Of a stretch of DNA of 60,618 bases, positions 7,775 through 16,815 are shown piece by piece (the first letter of the stretch is position 1; each line of letters begins with the position of its first letter). The DNA lies in contig PLHQ01000068.1 in assembly GCA_003138975.1 (NCBI GenBank), positions 19,016 through 79,633 of the forward strand. The letters are read 5' to 3'. The DNA is from Acidobacteriaceae bacterium. Its GTDB lineage: Bacteria; Acidobacteriota; Terriglobia; Terriglobales; Acidobacteriaceae. The translations under genes were made by a program, and so were the position numbers. Under the pieces are notes generated by a model. That model was not told where the DNA came from. It made no database searches and worked only from the letters and a program-made list of their open reading frames with translations.

Positions 7775-8806
7775 CTAGGCGTAAACGTAGTTGGTGGCTT
7801 CTTCAGGATCTGGATGTGGACTGGCGAGTGCAAACTGGACGGCATCGTCCATTTCGGCACGCGCATCGGCCTCAAGGCTTTGGAGTTGTTTCTCCGCGAA
7901 AATGCCCTGGGTCAGCAACTGTGCACGGAAGCGTGGAATTGGATCCCTCTCTTTGGCCGCTCGGTATTCCGCTTTGTTTCCATAAACTCCAATGGCTTCG
8001 TGTTCGGGAAACTGCGTAGGCGCGGGAGGCACAGTGATGGCATTGCCGTGCGCACTGAGCCGGTAGAACTTCGACTCAATCAGACTCGGGCCTTGTCCAG
8101 CACGGGCCCGTTCCGCAGCCTTAGCGACCACACCGTAGACCAGGAGCGGATCCGTACCATCAACGGTGGCGCCCGGAATGCTGAATGCCGCGGCTTTCTG
8201 GGAAAGCGGATCGCCAGCCTGCGCGTTGGCATCTTCCAGGCTGACGTGCGTGTAAGCCTGGTATTCATTGTTCTCCAGGATGAACACAATGGGCAGTTTC
8301 CAGACTGCTGCCATATTGAGTGTTTCGAAAAACGCTCCTTGTTTGCTCGATCCGTCTCCGAAGAAGCAATAGACGATCTGTCCGGTGTTCTTCACCTGAG
8401 CCGTCAAAGCCGCACCCGCAGCATGGGCAATACTTTGACCGACCATCGCCGAAGTGCCGGGAAAGCAATGTTCGGGATCAGCAAGATGCATGGAGCCTCC
8501 AAAACCCTTGCACAGCCCGTCTTTGCGGCCGTAGAGTTCAGCCATCATTTTTCTGGGTAACGTGCCGAGCACAAGCGGGTGAGCATGACATCGATAGGTG
8601 GGCATTGCCAAGTCAGTGGGGTTGCGGGTGGCGAGCGCTCCCACAGTCGAGGCTTCCGCCCCGTCGGCAAGATGAGTGTGTCCGCGCATGACTCCGGGAT
8701 GTTCGAGGAAGGTTCGCTTGACGCGCTCTTCGAATTCGCGAATCCGCGTCATCTGGGTGTAGATCCAGATCAACTGGTCTTTCCCGAGGACGTTTTGGTT
8801 CGACAT
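7775..8806 (-). CDS. 2-oxoacid dehydrogenase E1 component, alpha subunit
   Basis: A 343-residue E1-alpha protein. The thiamine diphosphate motif is clear: GDGSSKQGAFFETLNMAAVW followed by PIVFILENNEYQ, preceded by MVGQSIAHAAGAA. RTFLEHPGVMRGHTHLADGAEA fits the acetoin/pyruvate dehydrogenase subgroup. The start at 8806 is supported by AAAGGAG 7 bases upstream. It is 4 bases from the lipoyl-protein gene and 8 bases from E1-beta, so all three products probably form one complex. No E2 acyltransferase core or E3 dihydrolipoyl dehydrogenase gene is visible in the window. Confidence 0.92.
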   Translation of the reverse strand: MSNQNVLGKDQLIWIYTQMTRIREFEERVKRTFLEHPGVMRGHTHLADGAEASTVGALATRNPTDLAMPTYRCHAHPLVLGTLPRKMMAELYGRKDGLCKGFGGSMHLADPEHCFPGTSAMVGQSIAHAAGAALTAQVKNTGQIVYCFFGDGSSKQGAFFETLNMAAVWKLPIVFILENNEYQAYTHVSLEDANAQAGDPLSQKAAAFSIPGATVDGTDPLLVYGVVAKAAERARAGQGPSLIESKFYRLSAHGNAITVPPAPTQFPEHEAIGVYGNKAEYRAAKERDPIPRFRAQLLTQGIFAEKQLQSLEADARAEMDDAVQFALASPHPDPEEATNYVYA

Positions 8807-8810
8807 AACA

Positions 8811-9119
8811 TCACTCCTTTCCCGCCGGGACTAGGTCATCCGGCTGGCCGATATGACACAAAGGCCCGCCCACTGGCACCTGGACGCTTTCTCCGGCAAC
8901 AATTTTGAGCAGGACGCCAGCAATCGGAGACTCCAGTTCGTAGCTCACCTTCTCCGTTTCCAACTCCACGACCGCTTCGCCCACCTTCACAATGTCTCCC
9001 TCGTGCTTGAGCCAGCGCAACACGCTGGCTTTCGTCGTAGGGATTCCGCCCGTCTTTGGAACCTTCAACGTCGTAAGAATGACAACGCCTCCGTGCTTTG
9101 GCCAAGGTTGTTGGTGCAT
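8811..9119 (-). CDS. Stand-alone lipoyl (biotinyl-lipoyl) domain protein
   Basis: A 102-residue protein made of one lipoyl domain: LKVPKTGGIPTTKASVLRWLKHEGD, then ELETEKVSYELESPIAGVL with the lysine of ETEKVS as the modified residue. The peripheral-subunit-binding and catalytic domains of a normal E2 are absent. Its ATG overlaps the stop of the CoA ligase gene by one base (TGATG). Between E1 subunits and a CoA ligase it most likely carries acyl groups by lipoate; biotin is the less likely alternative. Confidence 0.85.
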   Translation of the reverse strand: MHQQPWPKHGGVVILTTLKVPKTGGIPTTKASVLRWLKHEGDIVKVGEAVVELETEKVSYELESPIAGVLLKIVAGESVQVPVGGPLCHIGQPDDLVPAGKE

Positions 9120-10729
9120 CAATGGACTTCGCCTTCGACTGCTGCCCAGTAAGGCTTACGCATCGCTTTGCGGTCGAACTTGCCGGCCGGAGTCTTGGGA
9201 ATTTCCGGCACGAATTCTACTGACTTGGGAGACTTCACGCCGCCCAGTTTTGCCTTGCAGTGAGCGATGATCTGACCCTCGGTGAGCGATTCACCATTCT
9301 TCAGGTCGTCTTTCAGAACAACGAGGGCCTTAACCGCTTCTCCCCACTTGTCGTCGGGCACGCCGATGACAGCGCACTCCTGGACTTGCGGCAGCGCCAT
9401 AATGCCCGCCTCGACCTCCGCGCAGTAGACATTGAACCCGCCGCTGATGATCATGTCTTTCCTACGGTCCACAATGTAGACATATCCGTGTTCATCGGCG
9501 TATCCGACGTCGCCGGTGTGATGCCAGCCGTGGCTTCGAATTTCGGCCGTGGCTTGCGGCAGGTTATGGTAGCCCGCCGTGACGAGCGTGCCGCGGGCCA
9601 CTATTTCCCCGACTTGGTGGGGAGCAAGGATGCGGCCAGAATCGTCCATAATCGCGACGCGAACCGAGGCCGTTGGCCTCCCGCAACTGCGCAAACGTTC
9701 CGGATGATCGCCAGCTGCGGCCGCGGCCACGGTGCTAGCATCGAGCCAGGTAAGAAGCATGGGCGCTTCCGTTTGCCCGTAGGACTGGCACATACAGGGA
9801 CCGAACACTTCCACGCCCTTTTTGAGTTTGTCGGGCGATACGGGAGAACCTGCCAGCAGAAAAACTCGCAGACTGGAGTAATTGAACTTACTCACGTCCG
9901 GATGAGCGAGCAGTGCGTAGAAGGCGGTAGGAGGAAGAAAGAGGTGCGTCGCGCGATACTGTTGTATCGCCGACAACACCTGCGACGCGTCGAATCCGGG
10001 CAATACGACGTTAGTCCCGCCCAGAGCGAACATGGTGAAGGCGACAACACCGGCGGCATGCGAGAGCGGCGCCGTGCAGAGGCAGACAGGATCGGCGGTA
10101 TCGCCTTTCCAGTAGTGGATCGCCATCTCGGTCATCGAGCCCCAGGCCAGGTTGGTGACGCGGACGCCACGCGCCGGGCCGGTCGTCCCGCCAGTCGGAA
10201 CAAGGCCCATCATCTGATCAAGATTTCCGTGGGCATCGGTCCAGGCGAGATGGTCGTCATCATCATTCCATGAGTTTCCCAGTTCCATGAAGCGTTCGAG
10301 CGAGGAGTGTTCGCCATCCGGGCCGTCGATACAAATCAGATGCTGCAGCGAGGGAACGCGTTTGCGAATCTCTACGACCTGCTCGTGAAAACGGCTGTGA
10401 TAGAAAAGCCAAGCCGTCTCGGAATAGTTCAGAAATTCCACGTTGGCGTCGGCGGCATTGCGAAAGTTGATGGGGACCCAGGCAGCCCCGGCGCGCAGGA
10501 TGCCCAACATGCAGAACAAAACCGCCGCATGATTGTGGGAGTAGATGGCAGCACGCTGTTCCCGCTCGACGCCGAAGGCCCACATCCCGCGGGCGATGCG
10601 CTCGCTGAAGGCGCGTGCTTCACCGTAGGAATATCGGGCGTCCCCGTCGAGGATCGCGATCCGGTCGGCGTAGAGATCCGCGCTCTTATCGAAATAGTCG
10701 ATGGCTCGCATCGTTGACTGCGACTGCAT
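9119..10729 (-). CDS. AMP-dependent acyl-CoA synthetase
   Basis: About 536 residues of the ANL superfamily. The P-loop-like motif is PTGGTTGPARGV, an unusual form of the common TSGTTG-PKG, and the hinge region reads YVYIVDRRKDMIISGGFNVY, followed by the C-terminal catalytic lysine region KTPAGKFDRKAMRK. It activates a carboxylic acid to acyl-AMP and then acyl-CoA; substrate unknown. The start is uncertain: ATG at 10729 is chosen over an in-frame GTG at 10744, and no strong ribosome site is visible. It overlaps the lipoyl gene, which argues for coupled expression. Confidence 0.88.
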   Translation of the reverse strand: MQSQSTMRAIDYFDKSADLYADRIAILDGDARYSYGEARAFSERIARGMWAFGVEREQRAAIYSHNHAAVLFCMLGILRAGAAWVPINFRNAADANVEFLNYSETAWLFYHSRFHEQVVEIRKRVPSLQHLICIDGPDGEHSSLERFMELGNSWNDDDDHLAWTDAHGNLDQMMGLVPTGGTTGPARGVRVTNLAWGSMTEMAIHYWKGDTADPVCLCTAPLSHAAGVVAFTMFALGGTNVVLPGFDASQVLSAIQQYRATHLFLPPTAFYALLAHPDVSKFNYSSLRVFLLAGSPVSPDKLKKGVEVFGPCMCQSYGQTEAPMLLTWLDASTVAAAAAGDHPERLRSCGRPTASVRVAIMDDSGRILAPHQVGEIVARGTLVTAGYHNLPQATAEIRSHGWHHTGDVGYADEHGYVYIVDRRKDMIISGGFNVYCAEVEAGIMALPQVQECAVIGVPDDKWGEAVKALVVLKDDLKNGESLTEGQIIAHCKAKLGGVKSPKSVEFVPEIPKTPAGKFDRKAMRKPYWAAVEGEVH

Positions 10730-10754
10730 GGCGCAGTCTGGCACGGTTAATCAA

Positions 10755-11870
10755 TTAAGACGACAGCTTCGCTTTGGAGAGTCCATGTGCTTCTAAAACG
10801 CCAAGGATTTCGCGATGGCCAAAGGCTTCCGCCGCTGACGCGAAACCCACCTTGCGCGGAGTGGAATGCACCAGATTGTGGGCCGCGAAGGCCTGAATGA
10901 GTGCGGTCTGGCGATAGCAACATGTACCAAATACCACACACTGCACGGAGTCTGTGCTTCCACGGCCAGAGATCACATCAATGGTGCGATGCTCCCGCGG
11001 GTTCTCCCGCGGCGGAGTTCCACCCGTCACAGCATTCGCCATCTCAGCGAGCTTTCGTTCCTGTTCAGCCGGGGGAAGTGGACGGATCTGCTCCTCGAAC
11101 AGCTTCTCCGTCGCCGCCACGCCATCCATAATCTGGCGGTCGAGCAGTCCGCCAAAGGCTCGCAGGTTGGCCACCTGCGGATGATTCTTGTACCAGACCG
11201 GATGCGGGAAACCTCCCCAGGCCAGAGCGAGCTGAGTTTGGATGCTTCCGGGTACGACGACGTCATAGCGGGTGGCGCGCGGCCAGGGCTTGTACGTGTT
11301 CTGCTCCAGGTAGTAAGCGTCGGTTTGAATGACGGCGAAGATCGTCTGGGTAGAGCCGAAAGTCGGATTGCCCTTGAACATAGTCAGCACTTCCAAGGTG
11401 TCAATGCCGCGGTGGCCCTCCAGGCACATCCGAATCGCGGCGTCGCTCACTGCGGACATAAACGCAGTGGCGGGAGCGGCGAGCAAACCGCGTTGGGCAA
11501 ACTTGCAGCCCCATTTGCCTGCCACTTCGCGGAGCCAGGCTTGTTCCCCGCCAATATCCAGATAATGGCAGCCGGCATTGAGCGCCGCTTCGATCACGCC
11601 GGGGCCATTGTAGATAAAAGGGCCGGCTGTGTTGCAGATCACCTTCGCGCCGGCAAAGACTTGAGTAAGTTCTTCGACCGAACCTTTTGTCTCAACCACC
11701 TCGTAGTTAGCAGATTCGATGCCGGGCACCTGCTTCATCACATCTTCAAGCCGCGCGCGGTTGCGGCCGGCGGCGATGAACGGCAGATTGTATTCACGAA
11801 GAAATTCCGCGATCAAGCGGCCAGAAAAACCATTGGCGCCGTAGATCACGACCGGCCTTTTGTCGCTCAT
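10755..11870 (-). CDS. Saccharopine dehydrogenase-like NAD(P)-binding oxidoreductase
   Basis: A 371-residue protein beginning with a Rossmann fold (VVIYGANGFSGRLIAEFL, then AAGRNRARLEDV), and later VICNTAGPFIYNGPGVIEAALNAGCHYLDIGGE. This is typical of the saccharopine dehydrogenase NADP-binding family, which also includes trans-acting enoyl reductases of lipid pathways. The specific reaction is unknown. It is the first gene of the leftward operon, separated by 25 bases or fewer from the CoA ligase, and is divergent from the HxlR regulator gene at 12037, which may control it. Confidence 0.8.
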   Translation of the reverse strand: MSDKRPVVIYGANGFSGRLIAEFLREYNLPFIAAGRNRARLEDVMKQVPGIESANYEVVETKGSVEELTQVFAGAKVICNTAGPFIYNGPGVIEAALNAGCHYLDIGGEQAWLREVAGKWGCKFAQRGLLAAPATAFMSAVSDAAIRMCLEGHRGIDTLEVLTMFKGNPTFGSTQTIFAVIQTDAYYLEQNTYKPWPRATRYDVVVPGSIQTQLALAWGGFPHPVWYKNHPQVANLRAFGGLLDRQIMDGVAATEKLFEEQIRPLPPAEQERKLAEMANAVTGGTPPRENPREHRTIDVISGRGSTDSVQCVVFGTCCYRQTALIQAFAAHNLVHSTPRKVGFASAAEAFGHREILGVLEAHGLSKAKLSS

Positions 11871-12036
11871 TCGGAGGCCTCGCGCTGGAATCGTCCCGAC
11901 AATCGATGCCGAATGAGGGCTTCCAAGTCGGCGCCCAATCCGGTATCCTTTCGGGACCGAGGGTTAATTCTAGGCAAAAGTATCTTTTTGGCTAGTAGGC
12001 ACGTTTCGGTAACCTGATACCCAGTGGAGACTACCT

Positions 12037-12489
12037 GTGGATCACTCCAATTGCCCTGTGAAGTTGACGGCTTCCATCATTGGCGGGAAGTGGAAACCGA
12101 CGCTCTTGTTCCATCTCGAAGGCCGCACCCGGCGGTTCTGCGAACTGCAAAGGCTCATCCCTGGGCTAACCAAGAAGATGCTGACCCAGCACCTGAGGGA
12201 ATTGGAGCGCGACGGAATCGTTCACCGGAAAGTGTATGCCGAGGTACCGCCGCGCGTGGAGTACTCGCTCACCCGCCATGGAGAAAGCCTAAAACCGATT
12301 CTGAAGCTAATGTCGGCGTGGGGAACCAGGCATCGGTCACGATATGGTTTGACTACCGTGCGCCCGCAAAAGTCCGATGCGCCTTGCACCCCGATCGAGG
12401 CGACAGTACCGGAGGTGCCGGCGAATTCGCACCTGCCGCGCCTAGTTGTCGCAGGTCAGGAAATTCGCGATAGCAAAGCGCCATCATGA
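12037..12489 (+). CDS. HxlR-family transcriptional regulator
   Basis: A 150-residue winged-helix regulator. The N-terminal [24 protein letters not shown] and the block [33 protein letters not shown] are characteristic of HxlR proteins, including the single N-terminal cysteine that in some members senses thiol or electrophile stress. The start is GTG (GTGGATCAC). The last 50 residues are less typical. It stops inside the start of the thiolase gene (4-base overlap) and faces the leftward CoA-ligase/E1 operon, so control of both units is plausible. Confidence 0.9.
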   Translation: MDHSNCPVKLTASIIGGKWKPTLLFHLEGRTRRFCELQRLIPGLTKKMLTQHLRELERDGIVHRKVYAEVPPRVEYSLTRHGESLKPILKLMSAWGTRHRSRYGLTTVRPQKSDAPCTPIEATVPEVPANSHLPRLVVAGQEIRDSKAPS

Positions 12490-13739
12490 GTTCCAGCTCC
12501 AAAGGTCTGCTTTCGCATTACGACGGCGTCTTCCTGCTCGACGGCGTGCGCACTCCATTCGTGGAGTACAACACGGCTCTTGGACTGGTGTCTCCCACCG
12601 ACCTTGGGATCAAAGCGGCCCGAGAGGTCTTCCGGCGAAGCAGTGTGCCCCCCACCGACGTAGACATCGTGGTGGCCGGAAATATGGCCCAAGCCTCCTT
12701 CGATGCTTATGTGCTGCCCAGGCACATCGCGCTTTATTCTGGTGTGCCCGTCGAGGTGCCCGCACATCTGGTGCAACGTGTGTGCGGCACCGGCATCGAG
12801 GCCATTCTTCAGGCGGCGGACAATATCAAGCTAAAGAAAGCCAATTTGGCCCTCGTGGTCGGGACGGAGTCCATGTCGCGCAACCCGATCGCCGCTTACA
12901 CTCACCGCGGCGGATTCCGCATGGGAGAGGTGGAGTTCAAGGATTTCCTGTGGGAGGCGCTCCTCGACCCGTGTCCGAATGAAACCATGGGTGGAACGGC
13001 TGAGAAATTGGCGAAACAGTATGGGGTCACTCGCGCAGACGTTGACCAATTCGCCGCCGAGAGTTTCGCCCGCGCCATTGCGGCACAAAAGAGCTGCTTT
13101 CTGAGCGGCGAGATCACAGCGCTGACGAGTGAGGTCTTTGAGTTTCCCGGATATTCACCGCGGGGAATCAGGCTGCCACGGGGAGTAGAGAAGTTGAGTG
13201 AGGACACTCACATCCGGCCATCGCCTTGGGAAGTTCTTTCCAAGCTGAAACCGGCATTTGGCGGAGTGCAAACGGGGGGGAACAGCTCTGGAATCGTGGA
13301 CGGTGCGGCAGCGGCCCTAGTGGTTTCCAGCGAATACCTAAAGCAGCCCAAGAAAAACCCCCTGGCGAGAGTGGTAGCCGGCGCCGTGGTTGGCGTGCGC
13401 CCAGAGATCATGGGCATCGGACCGGTGCCGGCAATTCAAACCTTGCTGGACGTTGCCGGACTGAGCCTGGGGCAGATCGATCGCTTCGAAATCAATGAGG
13501 CTTTCGGCGCACAAGTTCTCGCCTGCCAGCACGAGCTTGGCCTGGACCGAAGTAAACTCAACGTCAACGGAGGCGCGATCGCCATCGGACATCCGCTCGG
13601 AGCCACTGGAGTCCGACTGGCGGTGACGCTAGCGCGCGAGTTGAAGCGCTCGAACGCGCGTTACGGCGTTGCCTCGGCCTGTATCGGAGGCGGACAAGGC
13701 ATTGCCTTGCTGGTCGAGAATATTTCAGCTGCCAACTAG
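12486..13739 (+). CDS. Thiolase (acetyl-CoA acyltransferase)
   Basis: A 417-residue thiolase with the acyl-accepting cysteine in [11 protein letters not shown], the conserved NEAFGAQ, the histidine in GHPLGATG and the second cysteine in [10 protein letters not shown]. It performs thiolytic cleavage of a 3-oxoacyl-CoA or the reverse condensation. It overlaps the HxlR gene. It could supply the last step of the 3-oxoadipate route (3-oxoadipyl-CoA thiolase), since no dedicated pcaF lies beside the pca genes here, but its neighbours suggest a general acyl-CoA pathway. Confidence 0.93.
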   Translation: MSSSSKGLLSHYDGVFLLDGVRTPFVEYNTALGLVSPTDLGIKAAREVFRRSSVPPTDVDIVVAGNMAQASFDAYVLPRHIALYSGVPVEVPAHLVQRVCGTGIEAILQAADNIKLKKANLALVVGTESMSRNPIAAYTHRGGFRMGEVEFKDFLWEALLDPCPNETMGGTAEKLAKQYGVTRADVDQFAAESFARAIAAQKSCFLSGEITALTSEVFEFPGYSPRGIRLPRGVEKLSEDTHIRPSPWEVLSKLKPAFGGVQTGGNSSGIVDGAAAALVVSSEYLKQPKKNPLARVVAGAVVGVRPEIMGIGPVPAIQTLLDVAGLSLGQIDRFEINEAFGAQVLACQHELGLDRSKLNVNGGAIAIGHPLGATGVRLAVTLARELKRSNARYGVASACIGGGQGIALLVENISAAN

Positions 13740-13759
13740 CAACAGCGTTTGAAAGCCTA

Positions 13760-14470
13760 TCAAGATTGAGCGGCCGGAGCGCTTCCGGCTGGTCGGGGAG
13801 ACAAAGTAGAGTAAATCCCGCCCAGGAATACATCTCCGATTTCCCGGGCCAGGACGGTTGCGTCGCCGTCGACATGCGGGTTGTACCATGTGTAGATCCA
13901 GTTCATCATTCCGAACAGCGACAGGACCGCCACGCGGGAGTTGAACTGCAAGTCCTTGGCAGCCTTTAGCGCATCGACCAAGTCCGCGCAACAGTGGTAA
14001 TACTGCCGCTTGAGGCTGGCGATGTCCGCTCCAAACTCTTCTTTGAGTGCATCGTCTTCGTGCGAGAGCACCCTCATCGATTTTGGATTGGCGAGAAAGT
14101 ATTCGAGATGCGCGAGAATAAAAACCCGAATGCGTTGCTCGGGATCGCTCTCGTCTCTTAGACGTTCGCGAACCAGGTCCATAACAGAGAGAAAGAGATG
14201 CCGCTGGATGACGTAGAGCAGTTTCTCCTTGGACTCGAAGTAGTAGTAAAGACCAGCCAAGGACATCCCGCTCGCTCGGGACAGGTCGCGAATGGAAGCG
14301 CCCTCGTACCCTTTTTCGTAGAAAATCGCAGTCGCATGTTCTAGGATTTTCGCGAGTTGGCGGTCGTAGCGGCTGTCGGAAACGGGAGTGGCGGAATCTG
14401 GAGTCGGTGAAGTTGGGCTCATATGTGCTTCGAGCGAACCTCGGTTATTACTGCGGTCCATCTTACGCAT
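13760..14470 (-). CDS. TetR-family transcriptional regulator
   Basis: A 236-residue protein with an N-terminal TetR helix-turn-helix: ILEHATAIFYEKGYEGASIRDLSRASGMSLAGLYYYFESKEKLLY. It is followed by an all-helical ligand domain of the kind found in acyl-CoA-responsive regulators. The ATG at 14470 has AAGG at suitable spacing; an ATG at 14476 and one further downstream are alternatives. It is convergent with the thiolase and divergent from the CoA ligase at 14571. It is the only TetR protein in the window and a candidate binder of the GAACGTnCGTTC sites at 20494 and 30030. Confidence 0.9.
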   Translation of the reverse strand: MRKMDRSNNRGSLEAHMSPTSPTPDSATPVSDSRYDRQLAKILEHATAIFYEKGYEGASIRDLSRASGMSLAGLYYYFESKEKLLYVIQRHLFLSVMDLVRERLRDESDPEQRIRVFILAHLEYFLANPKSMRVLSHEDDALKEEFGADIASLKRQYYHCCADLVDALKAAKDLQFNSRVAVLSLFGMMNWIYTWYNPHVDGDATVLAREIGDVFLGGIYSTLSPRPAGSAPAAQS

Positions 14471-14570
14471 TGTCATCCTTGATTAATTATTCTATGGCAA
14501 GAATCTGTAACCGCGGCTTTCAGGAGTCGTGGCTCTCGGGCGCGCTGAAACCCAATCCATAAGGATCCGC

Positions 14571-16184
14571 ATGCAAGGAACTATGATGCACTATTCGCTG
14601 ACGCTCTCACACAGCCTGGAGCGTGCGGGCAAGTTCTTTCCGAATGCCGAGATTGTTTCTCGGCGGCCTGATCATACGCTCCACCGTTACTCCTATGCGG
14701 ACCTGTACCGGCGAGCGCGTGCACTTGCGGAGGCCTTGCAGGGAGCTGGTCTAAAGCGCGGCGATCGCGTGGCAACTCTGATGTGGAACCATCACGCGCA
14801 TCTCGAAGCCTACTTTGGCATCCCAATCGCCGGTGGTGTGTTGCACACGCTGAACCTGCGTCTGGCGCCGTCAGAGATCGCCTACATCGCCAATCACGCG
14901 CAGGACCGCTTCCTGATTGTCGACGACGTTCTGCTCCCACTGTACGCAAGGATTAAAGATTTAGTCCATTTTGAACGCGTGATCGTAGTTGGGTGGTCGG
15001 GCCGAACCACGGCCTCAGGGCTCGAGGACTATGAGGAGTTCCTGAACACGGCCTCTGGTAGTTTCCGTTATCCCGATCTCGACGAAAACGAAGCTGCCTG
15101 CATGTGCTACACATCGGGTACGACTGGAGTTCCTAAAGGAGTCGTGTACACGCACCGGTCCGTGATGCTGCACTCGTTTCTTCTCACGACGGTGGACAAC
15201 TTCGGTATCTGTAACGCCGACACCGTGTTGCCAATTGTTTCCATGTTTCACGTCAACGGCTGGGGACTTTCGTACGCCGCAACGCTGGTGGGATCGAAAC
15301 AAGTTCTGCCCGGTCCGCATCTCAAAGCGGAAAGCCTGCTGGACTTGTGTGAAAAGGAAACTGTCACCGTTGCCGCGGGCGTACCAACGGTCTGGCACAG
15401 CATTCTGGAGTGCCTGGACCAGAATCCTGGCAGTTGGAACCTGCCGCCCATGCGAGTTCTCGTAGGCGGCGCGGCCCCCTCGCTCGCGCTGGTTCAGAGA
15501 CTGCGACGGCATGGATGGAGTCTCGAACAGGGTTGGGGACTGACCGAGAGCAGTCCGCAAGCAACGACGAGCCAAATCAAAGCACACATGAAGAATTGGA
15601 CCGAGGAAGAGAAATGCGAAATCAAAGCGCAGGCCGGAATCCCAGTTCCGTTCGTTGAGAGGAGAGTCATGAACGCAGATGGCGAAGTTCCATGGGACGG
15701 AGAAACCATGGGAGAGGTGCAACTGCGCGGGCCCTGGGTGGCGGCCAGCTATTACAACCTGCCGGCGGAGAACGACAAGTGGACGCCAGACGGATGGTTT
15801 CGCACCAGCGACGTGGGAACGATTAATGACGAAGGCTATCTGCGAATCGTGGACCGCACAAAGGACCTGATTAAGTCCGGCGGCGAGTGGATAAGTTCTG
15901 TCGACCTGGAAAACGCTCTGCTCGCGCATCCGAAGATTCGCGAAGCAGCGGTGATCGCGGTTGCCCATCCGAAGTGGCAGGAGCGGCCTGTGGCCGTGAT
16001 CGTGGCGAACGAGGGAGCACGTTTGTCTGCGCAAGCTCTGCGCGATTTCCTGTCGCCGAAGTTCGCAAAATGGCAGTTGCCAGATGCGTTTGTGTTTGTG
16101 GAGGAGCTGCCGCATACGTCTACGGGGAAACTGTTGAAGGCAGAACTGAGGCGCCGCTTTCAGGATTGGAAGTGGGAAGGCTAG
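14571..16184 (+). CDS. Fatty-acid/aromatic acyl-CoA ligase
   Basis: About 537 residues, ANL superfamily. Motifs include CYTSGTTGVPKGVVYTHRS, the FHVNGWG and LEQGWGLTESSP stretches, GWFRTSDVGTINDEGYLRIVDRTKDLIKSGGEWIS and the C-terminal LPHTSTGKLLKAELR with the catalytic lysine. This arrangement is that of medium/long-chain acyl-CoA ligases, which often accept aromatic acids. The start at 14571 follows AAGGATCC. It is divergent from the TetR gene, which may regulate it. Confidence 0.92.
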   Translation: MQGTMMHYSLTLSHSLERAGKFFPNAEIVSRRPDHTLHRYSYADLYRRARALAEALQGAGLKRGDRVATLMWNHHAHLEAYFGIPIAGGVLHTLNLRLAPSEIAYIANHAQDRFLIVDDVLLPLYARIKDLVHFERVIVVGWSGRTTASGLEDYEEFLNTASGSFRYPDLDENEAACMCYTSGTTGVPKGVVYTHRSVMLHSFLLTTVDNFGICNADTVLPIVSMFHVNGWGLSYAATLVGSKQVLPGPHLKAESLLDLCEKETVTVAAGVPTVWHSILECLDQNPGSWNLPPMRVLVGGAAPSLALVQRLRRHGWSLEQGWGLTESSPQATTSQIKAHMKNWTEEEKCEIKAQAGIPVPFVERRVMNADGEVPWDGETMGEVQLRGPWVAASYYNLPAENDKWTPDGWFRTSDVGTINDEGYLRIVDRTKDLIKSGGEWISSVDLENALLAHPKIREAAVIAVAHPKWQERPVAVIVANEGARLSAQALRDFLSPKFAKWQLPDAFVFVEELPHTSTGKLLKAELRRRFQDWKWEG

Positions 16185-16257
16185 GAGCAGCCGATTGAGC
16201 GACGGGCACAGCTCGGCGCAGATTTTCCCGCGGCCGTTGAATAGCTGATGCCAGGAC

Positions 16258-16692
16258 CTACTTCACCTGCAGCGACTCTATATATCGGTTAAGGTTCGCA
16301 ATGCGTTCGGTCACGATTCCCTCGTTACCCTGACTCATGCTCCAGAACACCCGGCCCCACACCGGCATTTCCTGGTCGCCGTGTGGCACCAGATTGGTTT
16401 GTCCGCGCAGAATGCTTGTCACCTTGTCCGCAGGATACTTGCCCCCATTGAGCTTAGCCAAAACGGTCAAATCGGCGGGGACTGCTTTGAGCCCGGGCGC
16501 GGCCGGACCATCCCCTTTGGCGTCCTTACCGTGGCAGGCGGCGCAATAGCTTACGAACATTTCCTTGCCGGACGCTGGAGAAGTTTGCGGCGCCGCTTGA
16601 TGCTTGACTTCAGGTTTTGCTTCCTGTGCGGTGGCAATCGTCACACTCGCCAAGACCAGAGTTACACAGCAAGCGAAATAGCGTAAACCCAT
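16258..16692 (-). CDS. Periplasmic c-type cytochrome
   Basis: A 144-residue exported monohaem cytochrome. It begins with a signal peptide (MGLRYFACCVTLVLASVTIATAQEA), then KEMFVSYCAACHGKDAKGDGPAA, the CxxCH haem site, and a later methionine in QEMPVWG as the likely sixth ligand. The start at 16692 is supported by AGGAGG just upstream. It lies 123 bases downstream of the TonB receptor on the same strand. It could take electrons from the quinohaemoprotein dehydrogenase encoded at 25885, which is inference. Confidence 0.92.
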   Translation of the reverse strand: MGLRYFACCVTLVLASVTIATAQEAKPEVKHQAAPQTSPASGKEMFVSYCAACHGKDAKGDGPAAPGLKAVPADLTVLAKLNGGKYPADKVTSILRGQTNLVPHGDQEMPVWGRVFWSMSQGNEGIVTERIANLNRYIESLQVK

Positions 16693-16815
16693 GAATTCCT
16701 CCTGTAGTTCCCGCGAGCTGTGCCTCCCTGTGGCGTCCTCGCGTAACCATGCTTGAGATAGAAAACGACGACGCCAGCCGCTCAGGATCAAACAGCCAGC
16801 GTCGCTGGATGCCCC

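Noticed and set aside
15015-16115. A 366-residue minus-strand frame within the CoA ligase gene
   Set aside because: Shadow of the ligase; composition rich in Arg, His and Cys typical of antisense translation.
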